In this document: piece after piece, positions 47,072 through 56,076 of the stretch
How the letters are laid out: each line of letters opens with the position of its first letter
Position numbering within the stretch: the stretch's first letter is position 1
NCBI GenBank assembly: GCA_030691545.1
Contig: JAUYEE010000076.1
Location: forward strand, 1-60,365
DNA length: 60,365 nt
From: a bacterium
GTDB lineage: Bacteria; Auribacterota; JABMQX01
Direction: 5' to 3'
Notes under the pieces: generated by a model
What the model saw: the letters and a program-made list of their open reading frames with translations, nothing else
Database searches by the model: none
Told to the model about the DNA's origin: nothing
Made by a program: the position numbers and the translations under genes

Positions 47072-50000
47072 TCACAAGAACGCGCTGCGCCATGCGTTGC
47101 ACTTGTCGCAAGGCGTTAGACCCTTCACCTGCCAAGCAATCTCGCGCGTCTCGCAATAACGCCGCTTGTCCTTGGGGATGGCGTTGACTTCAGCGCAATC
47201 CGGCGAGTGGAAACTGGCGCCCCCATCCGCATAAACGTACCCGACGGCCTCAGCATCTATCTTGAGTTTCACCCCTGCGGCGCGCTGTACGACAGCAATA
47301 TTGACGTCGGCTGACACTTTCATCTTGAGCCTCGTTTTTCTCAAGAGGTCCTTATCGTTGCCGCAGAGCTCGAGATCCCTGAGACGCCTTTCATGCTCGC
47401 CCGGGTCTCGCACCGGCTCCCCCAGCCATTGTTCGATCTCTTGAAGGCTCGGTGTTTCAAACGAAAACATCAGCGAGCCACTATCGTGTGTGATATCCCC
47501 GATTGCCAAGAACGCGGCGACATCCATGATGGAGACGGATCTCGCATCAGCGTGCGGCCATGCGAAGACAGCCATGCCTTCAAATTCACATACCCATTCC
47601 GGGCACAAGGCCATGTGCTCAGGGGGCTTCCTTTCCCCCTCAGGCACATTCGTCAGGACCCTATGGAAGCGGTCGTCTTGGGGGACAAAAACGGCGTCTG
47701 GCGCGAAACCCTCTTTCTTAAGGTCGGCGGAGGCTGTGCGGATCAGTTCCTGGATCGCGGCCAGAGACACGATCGCTCCTTTCTGGACGGGCTGGCTCTC
47801 GGCCCATGAGGCATGGATGACCGTCTCCCACTGAGCGAGCCCCTCCCCGATTGATTCGCCTGCAAGCGAACCTCCCAGCGGTAGGTCTACAAACAAGGCT
47901 TTGTCCTCGATCCAAGGCCCAAACGATGGACGGAGCGTGGAACAATACATGGGCTCCCGCACGCACCCGGCGGCCGCGCGCCTGATAAGGTTGGCGATAC
48001 GGCGCTCGTTGGCGTAGCCCCGCAAGCACGCATCCTTGAAGGGGACTATCCTCGCTGGCGAGAGCTGCGCCTCTGCTATGTCGCGGACCCACTTTCTCTC
48101 GCCCCAGTCCAGTAAACCCTGCAGGCTCTGCGTGAGGGCCTTCTCCGCGCAGGAAAGATCCACCCCTTCGAGGAACCAACCGTACCGCTGCCATGAGCCG
48201 AGGACGTCCTTGAGCACCCCTTGCAGGCCGTCGAAATCACGCTTCCTGAACGCATGGAGGGGCCGAACCCTCGCCGGATCGAGTGGACTGTGGTCCGCAG
48301 CAGCCCTCTTCAAGGCGACGCAGACCCAGAATCGGAGCATCCACTCATCGGGCTTGGTTCCCCAGCCGACGTAGATACGCCCTGTCACCGGCGCTTTGAG
48401 TTCCCAGCCGGCATAACCCAGAGCCGTGTCGGCCCCGTCAAGCGGTTCGTTCTCGGCCTGCCGAAACAGGTATGACTCAACAAGGTTGACGAGGGACCCA
48501 AGTCGCGACATGGCCGTTTCCAAGAGCGGCTTTGCCCGGTCCTGACCCATTTTGCTTCCTGATACGAGGTGCGCGACCCAGGCCCCCGCCGCCCATGTCG
48601 CGAGCTTCCCCCAGTCGCGAACTCTCAACGAAGCATGCAGGAACTCAACGGCCATCTGTTGTTGCGCAAACTGCGCGTGGGACAGAGAGGCGCCCCTGTA
48701 GAGCTGGAGGGTTCTTGAGGCCATCTCAAACTGGGGGCGCGGGTCGAGACGGATGGCCATTTCGATGGCCGAGTTGATGTAGTCAAGCATCGCGTCCCAC
48801 CCCTCCGCGTCCCCAGTCTCACCAGCGGCCCTTGCAGTAGCGAGCCCACAGGCGACAAAAGATCTGACAAAGGGCTCAACCTTTTCCAAGGCTTGGGAGG
48901 ATCTACCCGCCCGAACGACCCCCATGCCCAACACCAACTCGGATATGCTCCTGAATCGTTCGGGAACGATTTGACGGACGTCCCGACCAAGCCCCTGCCA
49001 TTGCGCGCCGACGCGGTACAATCGAGCCAGCTGGACGAGCGCATCCCTGAAGTAGTCGGCGGTGCCGAACTCCAGTGCTACGTCACCGAGCCGCTCGAGG
49101 AACATCGACACTTCCTCCAGGCACGATCGATCTGAGTCCGCAACCGCGCTTTCAACCAGGCTTGAAAATGCTATCGACTCAAGGCCGGGCGGGCGGTAGC
49201 CAGGCGCGGCATAGGCGAGCGTCTTTGCTGCGTCCGGCAGGTCTTCCAAGCGTCTGAGTACCTGGAGGTACTTGCGGACGACGGCCTCGAAGGCCCGGAA
49301 GGCGTCCTGCAGACCGATTGAATCTCGCTGCAACAAAAGGGCCTTCAGCATGCGATGAATGTCCTGCCATCCTCCGCTCCTCTGACGGCGTTGTCTTGTT
49401 CGGACGATGAATACATGCTGGACGCGGGCAGCCAGTTCATCGTCCACGCGGCTGCCAGCAGCGGTGAACGCGACCCTGCTCGCCTCCTCGCTAACCTCCC
49501 TGGCCCATGTGGCGGCAAGCACCGGCACCGACCCGGGATGCCGCGCGATCAGCAATGGGGCGATATCGGCGAGCGCGCGGAGGTCAACATCGGCTACCCA
49601 ACCATCGTTGGCCAGCGAGTACTCCGTCTCAATGCCCGTGTCCGCCCTATGGAAGGGCAGGAACCGCAGGCCGAGTTTCTCAGCCTCTTGTTGCAGCACA
49701 TGGTCCGCTATGCTGCTTCGAACCGCTTCGATCAAGGAAAGAGCCAGTTGGCTCTGGAGCTCCAGCTCCAGAAGCTCCCGGGCTGCGAGCGAGCGAGCCT
49801 CCGCAATGCCTTTGTAGGCCAGGGCCATGAGCGCTGTCAGGGAAACGAGCGACTCGATGGACAAGGCCATCGCGCAGCCGTTCAAGAAGGCCGCATCCCG
49901 TGACGGCGCGAGTAATAGGGCTGAGAGTGAAGAAGCGACGGTGCCGAGCGACAGTCCTAAGGTCCAGACGTATCCGTGCCTTAGCGCAAACACGGGGAGC

Positions 50001-50395
50001 AGCGCCGCACCTCCTGGCAGGCTTGGGCAGTGGATGCGGAGCGCAAGGACCAATACCGCGATGAGGATGCCGGCCAGCGCTGCCACGGCCCCGGCGCAGG
50101 CCGTGGCGAAGGCTGTGAGTTGGCCAGAGCCGAAGCCGCCTCCTAACACTTTCAGCCTCAACACTGAAAACGCGCCGCCACAGAGACCCAGGAACAGAAC
50201 TGGGGCCAAGAACGGCCCCACAAGGTCGTGCGCCAGCGCCGGTGATCGCCTCAGTTCGATCTCCCGGGCAAGCACCGACCTGTACGGCGCGAGCTCCTGC
50301 TTCAGGCGCGCGCTGAGCCAGCGGGACGGCCAGAGCATCCGCGACAGCCAGTGCGGGCGAGCGTAGTGCGTTTCCTCTGAGATCGGTATCCACAT
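47072..50395 (-). CDS. Large membrane protein with C-terminal Ada-like zinc motif, function unknown
   Basis: A 1,107-residue protein not recognised as a named family. Residues 1-55 are amphipathic and charged. Four transmembrane helices follow (about 60-80, 97-120, 143-164, 171-195). The next 850 residues are soluble and mostly helical, rich in Ala, Leu and Arg. The last 50 residues read YADGGASFHSPDCAEVNAI ... REIAWQVKGLTPCDKCNAW, a His/Cys plus CxxC pattern like the Ada-type/metal-binding tails seen in several nucleases. GAGGGGG precedes ATG 50395. Neighbours iolB and the zinc-ribbon gene suggest no shared pathway. Its composition looks unlike flanking genes, so transfer is possible. Confidence 0.75.
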   Translation of the reverse strand: MWIPISEETHYARPHWLSRMLWPSRWLSARLKQELAPYRSVLAREIELRRSPALAHDLVGPFLAPVLFLGLCGGAFSVLRLKVLGGGFGSGQLTAFATACAGAVAALAGILIAVLVLALRIHCPSLPGGAALLPVFALRHGYVWTLGLSLGTVASSLSALLLAPSRDAAFLNGCAMALSIESLVSLTALMALAYKGIAEARSLAARELLELELQSQLALSLIEAVRSSIADHVLQQEAEKLGLRFLPFHRADTGIETEYSLANDGWVADVDLRALADIAPLLIARHPGSVPVLAATWAREVSEEASRVAFTAAGSRVDDELAARVQHVFIVRTRQRRQRSGGWQDIHRMLKALLLQRDSIGLQDAFRAFEAVVRKYLQVLRRLEDLPDAAKTLAYAAPGYRPPGLESIAFSSLVESAVADSDRSCLEEVSMFLERLGDVALEFGTADYFRDALVQLARLYRVGAQWQGLGRDVRQIVPERFRSISELVLGMGVVRAGRSSQALEKVEPFVRSFVACGLATARAAGETGDAEGWDAMLDYINSAIEMAIRLDPRPQFEMASRTLQLYRGASLSHAQFAQQQMAVEFLHASLRVRDWGKLATWAAGAWVAHLVSGSKMGQDRAKPLLETAMSRLGSLVNLVESYLFRQAENEPLDGADTALGYAGWELKAPVTGRIYVGWGTKPDEWMLRFWVCVALKRAAADHSPLDPARVRPLHAFRKRDFDGLQGVLKDVLGSWQRYGWFLEGVDLSCAEKALTQSLQGLLDWGERKWVRDIAEAQLSPARIVPFKDACLRGYANERRIANLIRRAAAGCVREPMYCSTLRPSFGPWIEDKALFVDLPLGGSLAGESIGEGLAQWETVIHASWAESQPVQKGAIVSLAAIQELIRTASADLKKEGFAPDAVFVPQDDRFHRVLTNVPEGERKPPEHMALCPEWVCEFEGMAVFAWPHADARSVSIMDVAAFLAIGDITHDSGSLMFSFETPSLQEIEQWLGEPVRDPGEHERRLRDLELCGNDKDLLRKTRLKMKVSADVNIAVVQRAAGVKLKIDAEAVGYVYADGGASFHSPDCAEVNAIPKDKRRYCETREIAWQVKGLTPCDKCNAWRSAFL

Positions 50396-50574
50396 CGATT
50401 GACGCCCCCTCTTTCACCGCTATGATAGCAGAGCAGGCCTGTTTCCCCAACGAAAAAACAGGTCAAGCACGCCGATCCCGTTTTGCGTGCACGTCAGCTG
50501 TGCCCGCCGGCCTCCCACGCCCCACCTCGCCAGTGAGCAACAGCCTTTAGCGGCCCCCGCCACACCTCGAACCG
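50396..50574. other. Intergenic region upstream of the large membrane protein gene
   Basis: About 180 bases, no gene. CCTGTTT (50431-50437) and AAACAGG (about 50456-50462) form an inverted repeat that could be an operator or RNA hairpin about 40 bases upstream of the start codon at 50395. Confidence 0.3.
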
Positions 50575-50967
50575 TCAATCGTAGTAAATCGTGAGGTTGT
50601 GCTCTAATGTGGCCTTGTTGCACTTCGGGCAGTGTTTCAGGTCCTCGATTTTCTCGATGGGGAGGAACGGGTTCTGGCATTTTGGGCACCTGTAAAGAAG
50701 CATGGCCTGTCCCGTAGTGGGGTTCCACACTTTGAGCGGCTCCGGCTTTTTCTGCTCTCTGTTCCATGAAAGAGAGACGAAGTCCTTGCAGTTGAGGCAG
50801 TAGCCGGTAAGTTGCTCAAACTGGAACCCCCCACCAATCCCGATGGATCCTTTGTAGTTGCAGTCCTTGTTCTTGCAGACCAGGTCGTACTGAGACCCAG
50901 CCAGCACAGCCGCGAGTGGCAGCATACACGCCAATGCGATGACCAGAATGCGCTTTTTGTTTAGCAT
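50575..50967 (-). CDS. Exported zinc-ribbon protein of unknown function
   Basis: A 130-residue protein with a signal peptide or single helix (KKRILVIALACMLPLAAVLA) and then three pairs of cysteines (CKNKDC, CLNCKDF, CPKCQNPF and CPKCNKATL) forming probable zinc ribbons. ATG 50967 is chosen because GAGGAGAGAAGG lies just upstream. It resembles in layout the zinc-ribbon protein at 37078-37494. No partner is evident; the large membrane protein lies downstream on the same strand. Confidence 0.72.
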   Translation of the reverse strand: MLNKKRILVIALACMLPLAAVLAGSQYDLVCKNKDCNYKGSIGIGGGFQFEQLTGYCLNCKDFVSLSWNREQKKPEPLKVWNPTTGQAMLLYRCPKCQNPFLPIEKIEDLKHCPKCNKATLEHNLTIYYD

Positions 50968-51365
50968 CACCTTCTCTCCTCTGAAGTAATTTCGAAGACC
51001 AGCGGCGACTCCTGCGTTTCGCCGGAAATCAGACTTTGCCCAATGCACGTTTACGCATTATATCTTTTTCCGGTCGAGGGCAGCGAGCGTTTCAACGAAA
51101 ACGTGTCGCCATGCATGAGCGGGTGGTGTGGCTGACGAGTCGGGGTGGTCGTTGCAGCCGCGTGGGTCGCCGGACTGCTTTTGCTTGGCTTCACTGGCGC
51201 CGAGGCGCAACCTCTCGAGCGATGGATTCATTTGGTCCCGCTTCATACGCAGCCGGACCTCACGTCGCTTCGTGCTCAACATCTCCGCAACCTTATGGTA
51301 ATATCCGTGCTATCGGACAGCTTGATACCGGGAACGCAGGGAAGCTTCATTTCGGAGACAGGAAC
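50968..51365. other. Divergent intergenic region
   Basis: About 400 bases between divergent genes. A short plus-strand frame from 51145 would encode a signal-peptide-like stretch (WVAGLLLLGFTGAEA) but then loses protein character, so it is at best a remnant. A promoter candidate is at 51296-51304. Confidence 0.35.
51296..51304 (+). promoter_or_regulatory. Possible extended -10 promoter of the second phosphofructokinase gene
   Basis: TGgTAATAT (TG 51296-51297, TAATAT 51299-51304), about 60 bases before ATG 51366. No clear -35. Confidence 0.3.
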
Positions 51366-52703
51366 ATGGCTTTGAAAGGAAATTGCATCGTAGCTCAATC
51401 GGGTGGGCCGACGGCGGTGATTAACGCGTCGGCGTGCGGTGTCGTTCAGGAGGCAATGAAGCACAAGGAAATCGAGGGAATCTACGGCGCCATCAACGGC
51501 GTCCTCGGCATCCTCAACGAGGAGATTTTCGATTTCAGAGAGGAGTCGCCGGGTGATATCGAGGGGCTGAAGTACACCCCCTCCGCGGCGTTAGGGTCGT
51601 GTCGCTACAAGCTCAAGAGCCTGGAGGAGTCGCGCGAAGACTACGCCCGCATCATGGAGGTCTTCAAAGCGCACAACATCCGCTACTTCTTCTACATCGG
51701 CGGCAACGACTCGATGGATACTGCCGACAAAATCACGCGGCTGGCGAAGGAGATGGGTTACGAGATGCGGGTGATGGGGATTCCCAAGACCGTGGATAAT
51801 GACCTGGCGTTCACGGACCATTGCCCTGGTTACGGCAGCATCGCAAAATACAACGCTGCCGCCGTCATGGAAGCCGGTCTCGACACCGACGCCATCTACA
51901 CGTCGGACACCTGCACGATTTACGAAGCGATGGGAAGGAATGCAGGCTGGATCGCCGCCGCAACAGCCCTCGCCCGGAGACAAGAAGGCGATGCCCCTCA
52001 CCTCATTTACATGCCGGAGACTCCTTTCACAATCGAGCAATTCGTTAAAGATTGCAGGGAAGTCCTGTCGAAATTCGGTCGCCTTTTCATCGTCGCGGGG
52101 GAGGGGCTGAAAGGCAAGGACGGCAAATACATCACCGCCGCCACAGGGGAATTCGCAAAAGATTCCTTCGGGCACGTCCAACTCGGCGGCGTGGCGGACG
52201 TTCTCAGGGAGATTGTTGAGAAACAAGTCAAGGTCAAGGCACGGTTCAACAAGTTGGGGACATGCCAGAGAGAGGCGATGCACTTCGCCTCGAAAACCGA
52301 CAGGGACGAAGCGTACCTCTGCGGGCAAATGGCCGTCAAACATGCCGTCGAAGAGGACATCACCGGCAAGATGGTCAGCTTGGTTAGAGAGAGCGACGAG
52401 CCGTACAAGTGCACCACCGGCCTCGTCAATCTCGTGGATGTCGCCAACGCCGAAAAGCCTTTGCCTCGCGAATGCATAAACGAAGCCGGCAACTTCGTCA
52501 CGGACGATTTCATCCGCTACGCCCGCCCCCTCATCCAGGGCGAAGTCGCCGTCCCCATCGAAAACGGTCTTCCCAACTACATCCGCCTGAAACGAAAACC
52601 AATTCCAAAAGAGTGCCCCCCCGAGCTAGAATTGCATCGCGGGGGCGTCGGCAAGCAGGTGGAGAAAATTGGAGGAAATAGCTATGAGGACCAAAAATTC
52701 TGA
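51366..52703 (+). CDS. Second phosphofructokinase, divergent PPi-type group
   Basis: A 445-residue phosphofructokinase-fold protein, a distant paralogue of the one at 40193-41218. It has QSGGPTAVINASACGVV, the donor motif FYIGGNDSMDTA (N115-D rather than the ATP-type GDGS) and MGIPKTVDNDLAFTD, whose lysine is typical of PPi users. Further family stretches are EAMGRNAGWIAAATALAR and HVQLGGVADVLREIVEK. Length fits the longer PPi-PFK clade. ATG 51366 follows GGAGACAGG. Its last 20 bases carry the start of the next gene, so the two are probably co-transcribed. Donor use needs assay. Confidence 0.88.
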   Translation: MALKGNCIVAQSGGPTAVINASACGVVQEAMKHKEIEGIYGAINGVLGILNEEIFDFREESPGDIEGLKYTPSAALGSCRYKLKSLEESREDYARIMEVFKAHNIRYFFYIGGNDSMDTADKITRLAKEMGYEMRVMGIPKTVDNDLAFTDHCPGYGSIAKYNAAAVMEAGLDTDAIYTSDTCTIYEAMGRNAGWIAAATALARRQEGDAPHLIYMPETPFTIEQFVKDCREVLSKFGRLFIVAGEGLKGKDGKYITAATGEFAKDSFGHVQLGGVADVLREIVEKQVKVKARFNKLGTCQREAMHFASKTDRDEAYLCGQMAVKHAVEEDITGKMVSLVRESDEPYKCTTGLVNLVDVANAEKPLPRECINEAGNFVTDDFIRYARPLIQGEVAVPIENGLPNYIRLKRKPIPKECPPELELHRGGVGKQVEKIGGNSYEDQKF

Positions 52704-54789
52704 TTCTATCTGGGAAGGCCGCGCGCCCAAGGGTGCAGGGAGCAGCTTTGCCCTCACGCTCGGGCTCGGTGCTTGCGTAATGGTGCTCTCGATTCATTCT
52801 GCGGGCGCGCAGCCGAACTACTGGCACTCTGACTGCTGGCTCCGCGTACAAAGCGGGTACCCCGTCAGCTTTCAGGGGTCAAATCCGGCTTTGGCCGAGA
52901 TTCATGCGGAAATGCGCAATCTCGCGACCGAGTACAATGTTCCAGTCGAGATTATTGCCTCCGTCTGTTATCAAGAAAGCGGTGTTTACCAGTATGGGGG
53001 GGACGGTTTTCTTGTGCACAACCTGGGGGAGTGCCGCAAGCTTTACAGTGGGGAAAGCTCGAACGCCCCACCGGGCCTTGGCTTGATGCAGCTCACGGGG
53101 GACACCGCCGAACAGTTCGACCGTAACCGCCTAATCTCGGACTGGAAGCATAACCTTCGCGCGGGCGTGGAGGTTGTCCTCGGCAAGTATAACCATGCCC
53201 TCAGCTTTGACCCTCCTTGGATGCAGGATCTCGAGACGCAGCACAAGAATATTCTGGAGAACTGGTTTTACGCACTGGCGTTTTATAACGGGTACTACCC
53301 CGGGAACCCTTACCCTTACACGATCTACGCACTGATTGCGAGCCCGCCCGCGCGGATCGACGGGCTTTTCGCCACCGTCGCGGTTACGTGGCCCGAGACA
53401 GTGGTCGGCGGCTGGTCCTATGGGCAGCCCTTCGTAGCGACGCCGGGCGACGTCTGGTTCTCCCGGGACGGATCCCAGCACCATGGGGCGGTGCATCCCG
53501 GAACTGTTCCGGGGCCCACTGGGGTCTGGTACGTGGATGCCTCGCGGGCTGAATCTGGCGACGGGAGCTCATGGGTGACAGCCTTCAATAAAATTCAGGA
53601 CGGGATAAACACCGCATCCGACGGCGACACGGTCATGGTCGCACAGGGGATTTACGTCGAGAACATCCACTTCAACGGCGAGAACACTGTTCTCCGGAGC
53701 ACTGATCCGCTAAACCCGGATGTTGTCGCCAATACCATCATTGACGGGAATCAGGCCGGCTCGGTCGTGACGTTCGTCGGAACGGAGAACGAAGCCTGTG
53801 TTCTTTCTGGGTTCACCATCCGCAACGGCAAGTCACAATTCGGGGCCGGGGTCTGTGGTGCGACCGGGCCTCCGGGCACTCGCGCGACAATCGAGAACAA
53901 TACAATAGCGGGCAACAGTGGGGGCTTTGCAGGTGGGGGCCTTGTGTGGTGCGATGGCGCGATCCGCAACAACATCATAACTGGAAACTCGGCGCAGACG
54001 GCCGCTGCGCTCGCCGATTGCAATGGGACAATCGAGCGGAACGTCATAGCTGCGAACTCGGCGAGTTCCATGGGTGGCGGCCTCGGCGGCTGCGACGGCT
54101 CAATTCAAAATAACACCATAACGCAAAACGCGGCCAGTCTTTACGGCGCGGCGCTTTGGGGTTGCTGCGGAACAATACAAAACAATACCATCGTGGGAAA
54201 CCGGGCGGACATAGCGCCGGGGCTCTATCAATGCAAAGGGACGATTCACAACTGTATTATCTGGGGAAATAGGGCGGCGAACAGCATGCACCAGCTTGGT
54301 GACTCAAGCGTGCCCTTAGATTCATGCATCGAGAACTGGACCGGCGGTGGCGAGGGGAACATCATCCTAGACCCGCGATTCGTTGACCCGGATGGACCGG
54401 ACGACGACCCCGAGACATACGAGGATAACGATTACCGTTTGGCTCCGGGGTCGCCCTGCATCAACGCGGGGCTGAACGAGCCCTGGATGTGGGAGGCGGT
54501 TGACTTAGACGGCAATCCGCGCATTGCTCACGGGAGGGTGGATATAGGTGCCTATGAGCATGGTTCCACGGCATTCATGCTACTGCGGCTCGTACCGGCG
54601 CCGGGCGGGGGAGGGGAACTGACGTGGGCAAGTGACCCGGAAGCCTCGTACGCGGTGTGGTCGCGCGCGAACCTCTCTGCCGGCCCCTGGACGCTCGAGT
54701 TCGCGGTAGACTCCCAGGGGCGCCTTACACGGTGGACCGATCCCGTCACTTCCGCACGCGCCAAGTTCTATCGAGTTGAACTCAGGTAG
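52684..54789 (+). CDS. Exported lytic-transglycosylase-like/beta-helix protein with C-terminal YRVE domain
   Basis: A 701-residue protein. Signal peptide to about residue 43 (SIHSAGAQ). Residues 75-235 form an SLT lysozyme-like domain: catalytic-position glutamate E98 in VCYQESG, GLGLMQLTG (131-139), NLRAG (157-161) and ALAFYNG. This would cut or bind peptidoglycan. From about 280 comes a beta-helix: WYVDASRAESGDGSSWVTAF, NNTIAGNSGG, NNIITGNSAQ, ERNVIAANSA, NNTITQNAA, NNTIVGNRA, then DYRLAPGSPCINAG and VDIGAYEHG. The last 80 residues are the shared domain ending FYRVELR. ATG 52684 follows GGAGGAAA, inside the end of the phosphofructokinase gene. The mixture suggests a cell-wall-linked surface protein. 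Confidence 0.88.
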   Translation: MRTKNSDSIWEGRAPKGAGSSFALTLGLGACVMVLSIHSAGAQPNYWHSDCWLRVQSGYPVSFQGSNPALAEIHAEMRNLATEYNVPVEIIASVCYQESGVYQYGGDGFLVHNLGECRKLYSGESSNAPPGLGLMQLTGDTAEQFDRNRLISDWKHNLRAGVEVVLGKYNHALSFDPPWMQDLETQHKNILENWFYALAFYNGYYPGNPYPYTIYALIASPPARIDGLFATVAVTWPETVVGGWSYGQPFVATPGDVWFSRDGSQHHGAVHPGTVPGPTGVWYVDASRAESGDGSSWVTAFNKIQDGINTASDGDTVMVAQGIYVENIHFNGENTVLRSTDPLNPDVVANTIIDGNQAGSVVTFVGTENEACVLSGFTIRNGKSQFGAGVCGATGPPGTRATIENNTIAGNSGGFAGGGLVWCDGAIRNNIITGNSAQTAAALADCNGTIERNVIAANSASSMGGGLGGCDGSIQNNTITQNAASLYGAALWGCCGTIQNNTIVGNRADIAPGLYQCKGTIHNCIIWGNRAANSMHQLGDSSVPLDSCIENWTGGGEGNIILDPRFVDPDGPDDDPETYEDNDYRLAPGSPCINAGLNEPWMWEAVDLDGNPRIAHGRVDIGAYEHGSTAFMLLRLVPAPGGGGELTWASDPEASYAVWSRANLSAGPWTLEFAVDSQGRLTRWTDPVTSARAKFYRVELR

Positions 54790-54884
54790 CGGGCCCCCGG
54801 TGCGACCAAACGCTGGGCGTCGGGGCCATGCGGAGCGAAATTCAGGACCGCGTAATAGTCGGCGTTGTTCATCTTATGTGTTGT

Positions 54885-54917
54885 CCCCGAATGGCAGGGG
54901 CACGGCTTGTTTCTCCC
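54885..54917 (-). pseudogene. Orphan SEC-C zinc motif remnant
   Basis: On the minus strand GRNKPCPCHSG (54917-54885) matches the SEC-C motif GRNxPCPCGSG at nearly every position, followed by THKMNN in place of KYKxCC. It lies in the 233-base gap between two plus-strand genes, with no start codon or domain ahead of it. It may be the broken tail of a lost gene, or chance. Confidence 0.3.
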
Positions 54918-55022
54918 GGCGATGCTAAAAGACCCTTGGGAACACGATCGTTTCTCGGCCGCGGCTGCGATTTTGGCGTCCGCTGCAGGTATTGGCATAG
55001 GCCCTCGCAAAAAGGTCAAGAG

Positions 55023-56051
55023 ATGAATTGGAACATATTCATAACAAGAGAGATACCGAAAGAAGCTATAGATTTGCTCAAAGCCAATTGCGACACGGTT
55101 GAGGTTCACGAAGGCGACAGCCTGCTGAGGAGGGAACAGCTTCTGGAAAAAGTTCGCGGGCGGGATAGCATCCTCTGTTGCCTGACGGAGAAGATTGACG
55201 CAGAGGTTCTCGCTGCCGCGTCCGGCGTGAAGGGGATTGCGAACATGGCCGTGGGCTACGACAACATAGACGTTAAAGCTGCGACAAAGCAAGGCATCCC
55301 TGTGTCGAACACCCCGGGCGTCCTGACGGATGCGACGGCGGACCTGGCATGGGCCTTGCTTTTTGCCGCGGCACGCCGTATAATACCCGCCGACAAGTAC
55401 ACCCGCGCCGGAGAGTTCAAGGCCTGGGGGCCGATGCTCTTCCTCGGAGCCGACGTGACCGGCAAGACCCTCGGCATCATTGGCGCCGGCCGAATCGGCA
55501 CGGCTGTGGCGATGCGGTCAAGAGGCTTCGGGATGAGCGTGCTTTACTGCGACCCCGTCCGGAACGATTTTTTGGAAAAGGAACTCTCCGCCCGGCTCGT
55601 GTCGCTGGAGGAGCTTCTGAGGGAGGCAGATTTCGTCTCGCTCCATGTGAATCTGACTCCGGAAACCCGGCATCTGATCGGCGAACGGGAACTGGGCCTC
55701 ATAAAGCCGACGGCGTATCTCATCAACACCTCGAGGGGGCCGGTCGTAGATGAGGAGGCGCTGGTGGGGGCCTTGCAGAAAAGGCAGATTGCCGGCGCTG
55801 GGATGGATGTTTACGAACAGGAACCCCGTTTAGCGCCCGGATTGGCGGAACTCGACAACGTCGTGCTCCTGCCGCACATCGGTTCCGCAACAATCGCGAC
55901 GCGTACGAAAATGGCCTTGATAGCCGCCGATAACCTCCTGGCGATGCTGAGGGGGGAACCAGCTCCCAACTGCGTCAATCCGGAAGTGTACAAACGAGGC
56001 CCCAAAGGACACTCGGCGCTGCAAAGAACAACAACTGCGGAACATGCCTGA
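55023..56051 (+). CDS. D-2-hydroxyacid dehydrogenase (glyoxylate/hydroxypyruvate reductase or phosphoglycerate dehydrogenase type)
   Basis: A 342-residue NAD(P)-dependent enzyme of the D-2-hydroxyacid dehydrogenase family. The nucleotide fold is LGIIGAGRIGTAVAMRSRGF. The catalytic set is present: arginine in LINTSRGPVVDEEAL, glutamate in DVYEQEP and histidine in LLPHIGSATI. The absence of the C-terminal ACT domain of many serA products and the sequence MAVGYDNIDVKAATKQGIPV point to a glyoxylate/hydroxypyruvate reductase rather than SerA, but substrate is not settled. ATG 55023 is preferred, with AAGGTCAAGAG upstream. The next gene, citramalate synthase, starts 25 bases after it or overlaps it by eight bases, so the two are likely an operon. 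Confidence 0.88.
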   Translation: MNWNIFITREIPKEAIDLLKANCDTVEVHEGDSLLRREQLLEKVRGRDSILCCLTEKIDAEVLAAASGVKGIANMAVGYDNIDVKAATKQGIPVSNTPGVLTDATADLAWALLFAAARRIIPADKYTRAGEFKAWGPMLFLGADVTGKTLGIIGAGRIGTAVAMRSRGFGMSVLYCDPVRNDFLEKELSARLVSLEELLREADFVSLHVNLTPETRHLIGERELGLIKPTAYLINTSRGPVVDEEALVGALQKRQIAGAGMDVYEQEPRLAPGLAELDNVVLLPHIGSATIATRTKMALIAADNLLAMLRGEPAPNCVNPEVYKRGPKGHSALQRTTTAEHA

Positions 56052-56076
56052 TACGAGGAGGAAAGAAAGTATTCTC

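Noticed and set aside
51145..51365. Small plus-strand frame with a signal-peptide-like start
   Set aside because: After the hydrophobic stretch there is no protein character, and the frame runs into the phosphofructokinase start region.
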